Shown here piece after piece: positions 29,983 to 32,009 of a stretch of 32,009 nt of DNA; the stretch's first letter is position 1, and the number at the start of each line of letters is the position of its first letter. The position numbers and the translations under genes were made by a program. The stretch is from DATARH01 sp050246595 (GTDB lineage Bacteria; Pseudomonadota; Alphaproteobacteria; ATCC43930; CGMCC-115725). The DNA lies in the NCBI GenBank assembly GCA_050246595.1, contig JBFWVT010000054.1:1-32009 (forward strand), in the 5' to 3' direction. Below the pieces are notes generated by a model. The model searched no databases, was not told where the DNA came from, and saw only the letters and a program-made list of their open reading frames with translations.

Positions 29983-31029
29983 TCAGTCGGATTTGGGGCC
30001 GACCGAATCGGCCATGCGGGCGCCGCGCTGGCCGAGCGGCTCGGGTTCCCCTTTGGTGCTATCGCGCATCGTCTGGTGCTCGATCTCCGCGTTCAGTTCC
30101 CCGCCGAGCAGGACCACCGTGGTCGATAACCAGATCCACAGCATAAAACCGATTGCCGCGCCAAGCGAACCGTAGGTCTCGTTGAACGTCCCGAAATTGG
30201 CCGCATAGAACGAATAGGCGGCTGAAAACACCAGCCAGCCCACCGCGGCGAAAATGCTGCCCCAGCTTATCCAGCGCCATTTCGGCTCGTCCCGGCTCGG
30301 GCCGTAGCGGTAGATCAGGGCCAGAGCCACCGCGATCAGCACCGCCATCACCGGCCAGCGCGCCCAGTTGATAACCGTGCCGAGGATGTCGGGCAGCGCA
30401 GGCAGGATCACCGGCACGGCGACAATCGCGGTGAGCGCCACGATAGCAAAGCCCAGCATTCCCAGCGTAAACATCAGCGTGGTCGCGTTCAGCCGCAGAA
30501 AGCTTCGCTTCTCCTCCTCGTCGTAAACCACGTTCAGCGCATCGAATAGCGCCTTCATGCCGCCGTTGGCGCTCCACAGCGATACGAGCACGCCGAAAAT
30601 AAGCCCGAATGTCAGCGAGCCGCTGCCTTGCGCGGCGACCCGGGTCAGCTGTTCCCGGATGACGTCGATACCACCACCCGGCAGGACGCCGGCAAGCGTA
30701 TCGAGATGATTCGTGATCTGGCCCGGATCGGCGAAAAGCCCGTAGATCGAGACAAACGCCCCGATCGCCGGAAACAGCGCCAGCAGCGCATAAAAGGTGA
30801 CTCCCGCCGCATTCATCAGAATGCGATCCTCGCCGAGCGAGTTGTAGACACGCCACAAAATATCCTTCCAGCCGCGGGCCGGTATGTCGCTCGGGCGCTC
30901 GGCATGACGGCCGCGTCCGTCATCCGTGTGCCGGTTCGATTCGGCGCGGTCATGCCTCCAATCCCGCTCCGCAGGACGCCGCTCGCCCTCCCGCCTCGGC
31001 GGCTCGCCACGCTCACGGCGTGTTGTCAT
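29983..31029 (-). CDS. YihY/virulence factor BrkB family inner-membrane protein
   Basis: A 348-residue protein. The first about 50 residues are very charged and Arg/Asp/Glu/His-rich, cytosolic and disordered. Six membrane segments follow in the YihY/BrkB pattern: AAGVTFYALLALFPAIGAFVSIYGLF, LTFGLIFGVLVSLWSANGGMKALFDALNVVYDEEEKR, TLMFTLGMLGFAIVALTAIVAVPVIL, WPVMAVLIAVALALIYRYGP, WISWGSIFAAVGWLVFSAAYSFYAANFGTFNETYGSLGA and FMLWIWLSTTVVLLGGELNAEIEH. The Y-x-NFG-x-FNETYGS-x-GA stretch is the family hallmark. The function is not firmly known (once mis-assigned as RNase BN); transport or envelope roles have been proposed. The start ATG 31029 has a GAGGCGGA site; an alternative GTG lies at 31089. 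It is convergent with the glycan operon and downstream of a DUF3618-like gene. Confidence 0.92.
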   Translation of the reverse strand: MTTRRERGEPPRREGERRPAERDWRHDRAESNRHTDDGRGRHAERPSDIPARGWKDILWRVYNSLGEDRILMNAAGVTFYALLALFPAIGAFVSIYGLFADPGQITNHLDTLAGVLPGGGIDVIREQLTRVAAQGSGSLTFGLIFGVLVSLWSANGGMKALFDALNVVYDEEEKRSFLRLNATTLMFTLGMLGFAIVALTAIVAVPVILPALPDILGTVINWARWPVMAVLIAVALALIYRYGPSRDEPKWRWISWGSIFAAVGWLVFSAAYSFYAANFGTFNETYGSLGAAIGFMLWIWLSTTVVLLGGELNAEIEHQTMRDSTKGEPEPLGQRGARMADSVGPKSD

Positions 31030-31098
31030 GGCGTCCGCCTCGCCGTCAGATTCCCGCTGCCGCAGGTCGACTCGATGCAGATCGTCCACGGTCGGGCC

Positions 31099-31557
31099 TC
31101 AACGCTCTGCGGAAGTTACCGGACTGATCTCCCGTGCAGGGGCGGAGACGGCTGGCGCAATCGGACGGGTCGCGGCAGTCGGGGCTGTCGACGCTGTCGT
31201 AACCACCGGGGCAACCGGGTGCGCCGCCGCGGCTCGGGACGAGGGTGGCGGCGCGAAATCGGCCTCGCTGAACTCGGGCAACCGGGCGCGCGCCCGGGTT
31301 CGCGAGAAGCTCGATATTGCCCAGACAAGCCCCGCGACACCGATGCCCACCAACAGATAAGGGATCGGGTTGTGCCGCATATCGCGGACAACGTCGCGGC
31401 CCGTATCGCTGCCGGTCTGCCTGTCGCGCGCATATAGGGCGACGTTTCTGACCATCCGGCGCGGCTGCAATCGGAGGAACAGCTCATCGAGGTCCAGCGC
31501 CAATTGTCCGCGAACCTCTTGCGCCCGGTGCTCGAACCGATCGAGTTCACTTGTCAT
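31099..31557 (-). CDS. DUF3618-like small membrane protein
   Basis: A 152-residue protein. The N-terminal FEHRAQEVRGQLALDLDELFLRLQPRRMVRN (8-38) fits the DUF3618 pattern of an R-x-QL-x3-LDEL-x2-RL-x-P helix. A single membrane segment follows at about 66-84 (IPYLLVGIGVAGLVWAISSF). After it comes a proline/alanine/threonine-rich, low-complexity tail that is probably periplasmic or disordered. DUF3618 proteins are often next to YqjD, YqjE or BrkB-like membrane proteins, as here, and may have a role in envelope stress; the function is unknown. The ATG at 31557 has a GAGGGTGG ribosome site. The BrkB-like gene follows after 69 bases. Confidence 0.75.
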   Translation of the reverse strand: MTSELDRFEHRAQEVRGQLALDLDELFLRLQPRRMVRNVALYARDRQTGSDTGRDVVRDMRHNPIPYLLVGIGVAGLVWAISSFSRTRARARLPEFSEADFAPPPSSRAAAAHPVAPVVTTASTAPTAATRPIAPAVSAPAREISPVTSAER

Positions 31558-31828
31558 ATTCCACCCTCGTATTGCATCTGCCTGATCCCGGGGTGCAGCA
31601 ACGCGGCCGCGCGCGGTTCGGGAATGCGCCGGCGCGAGATGGGTGCCGCGCTCCACGGGTCGGTTCATCCCTATGCGGCAAACCGCTCCGTTCGGCTCCC
31701 GGTTCCCCCTCAACGGAGAGGCAAATCGAGGCCAAAGGGGACGCAAGCGGAAACCGGCAGCCCTGCCCACTGACGAGACCCGCCCCGCTGCCGAGTGAAT
31801 TCAAGACGGACAACGAATTCCGCCGCTA

Positions 31829-32009
31829 GAGCGTGATCGTTTCAGGTTGAAGCGTAGCCGGCATTGGCGAGGTAGTTTGCGTATTCCTGTGCGGAGAAAT
31901 GATCGAGCAAGGAGCCGATCTGGCGCCACGTGTCCTCGGTGGTGCGCGGATCGGCTTTGCGCAGCAGGGTCTTGAGCTTGGCGAAGACCTGCTCGATCGG
32001 GTTGAGATC
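31829..32009 (-). mobile_element. IS630-family insertion sequence, right-end part
   Basis: The terminal sequence GAGCGTGATCGTTTCAG follows a TA dinucleotide at 31827-31828, consistent with the TA target duplication of IS630/Tc1-type elements. It continues into the transposase gene and past the window edge. The exact end is uncertain by one or two bases. Confidence 0.75.
31842..32009 (-). CDS. IS630-family transposase, C-terminal end (cut by window edge)
   Basis: The last 55 residues of a transposase, open at the window's right edge. It starts at DLNPIEQVFAKLK, the region around the final acidic residue of the DDE triad (the Glu in NPIEQ), and ends LLDHFSAQEYANYLANAGYAST, a typical ending of IS630-family enzymes in alphaproteobacteria. 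No frameshift is visible in this part. Whether the element is complete lies outside the window. Confidence 0.88.
   Translation of the reverse strand, partial: DLNPIEQVFAKLKTLLRKADPRTTEDTWRQIGSLLDHFSAQEYANYLANAGYAST

Noticed and set aside
31558..31828. Coding region upstream of the DUF3618-like gene
   Set aside because: Open frames there are Arg/Pro-rich with no motif; the region looks like promoter and spacer beside the IS end.

Overview
This window is high-GC DNA that looks like an alphaproteobacterium. The mutM / ubiE-ubiB / coaBC-dut block with an enoyl-CoA hydratase after mutM is, from general knowledge, typical of that class. The window also carries small G/C-rich palindromic repeats between genes and a fragment of an IS630-type element at its right edge. 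The genus cannot be read from the sequence. No tRNA, rRNA or CRISPR array was seen, and no stretch longer than about 300 bases lacks a gene.

Positions 1-5.1 kb hold metabolic genes: a flavin-dependent L-2-hydroxyacid oxidase divergent from a D-2-hydroxyacid dehydrogenase, a MOT1-like molybdate/sulfate transporter, and an unrecognised cytosolic protein built from two homologous halves. Positions 5.1-9.6 kb are one leftward block that reads, in transcription order, coaBC, dut, an Rrf2-type regulator, nitrile hydratase alpha, beta and activator (junctions overlapping by 4 bases), and a small secreted protein. The alpha subunit has the cobalt-type claw C-T-L-C-S-C-Y and a histidine-rich N-terminus. 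Positions 9.7-14.0 kb hold a secreted PRC-barrel protein with a strong terminator, ubiB and ubiE (leftward), and mutM (rightward). This mutM has Trp at the expected fourth zinc ligand. Positions 14.0-15.9 kb hold an AT-rich spacer with a strong inverted repeat, a small Cys-rich protein, an enoyl-CoA hydratase and a MOSC protein.

The most interesting part is 16.2-29.95 kb: thirteen rightward genes, nearly all joined by ATGA, GTGA, TTGA or TGATG overlaps, so almost certainly one translationally coupled operon. They encode two nucleotide-sugar epimerases, a B12-type radical SAM enzyme, a GT4 glycosyltransferase, four tandem CgeB-like glycosyltransferases, a sugar-1-phosphate nucleotidyltransferase, a methyltransferase, a glycoside-hydrolase-like protein whose TIM-barrel halves appear swapped, a PIG-L deacetylase and a final GT4 glycosyltransferase. 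The set could activate, epimerise, deacetylate, methylate and assemble an unusual glycan. No flippase, polymerase or exporter is in the window. I recall that parts of this cassette have been noticed as a conserved neighbourhood (TIGR04290 methyltransferase and TIGR04295 radical SAM families), but I know of no product. Dispersed repeats have inserted in frame into two of its genes.

The right end (30.0-32.0 kb) holds a YihY/BrkB-type membrane protein and a DUF3618-like membrane protein, both leftward, and the 3' end of an IS630-family transposase cut by the window edge.
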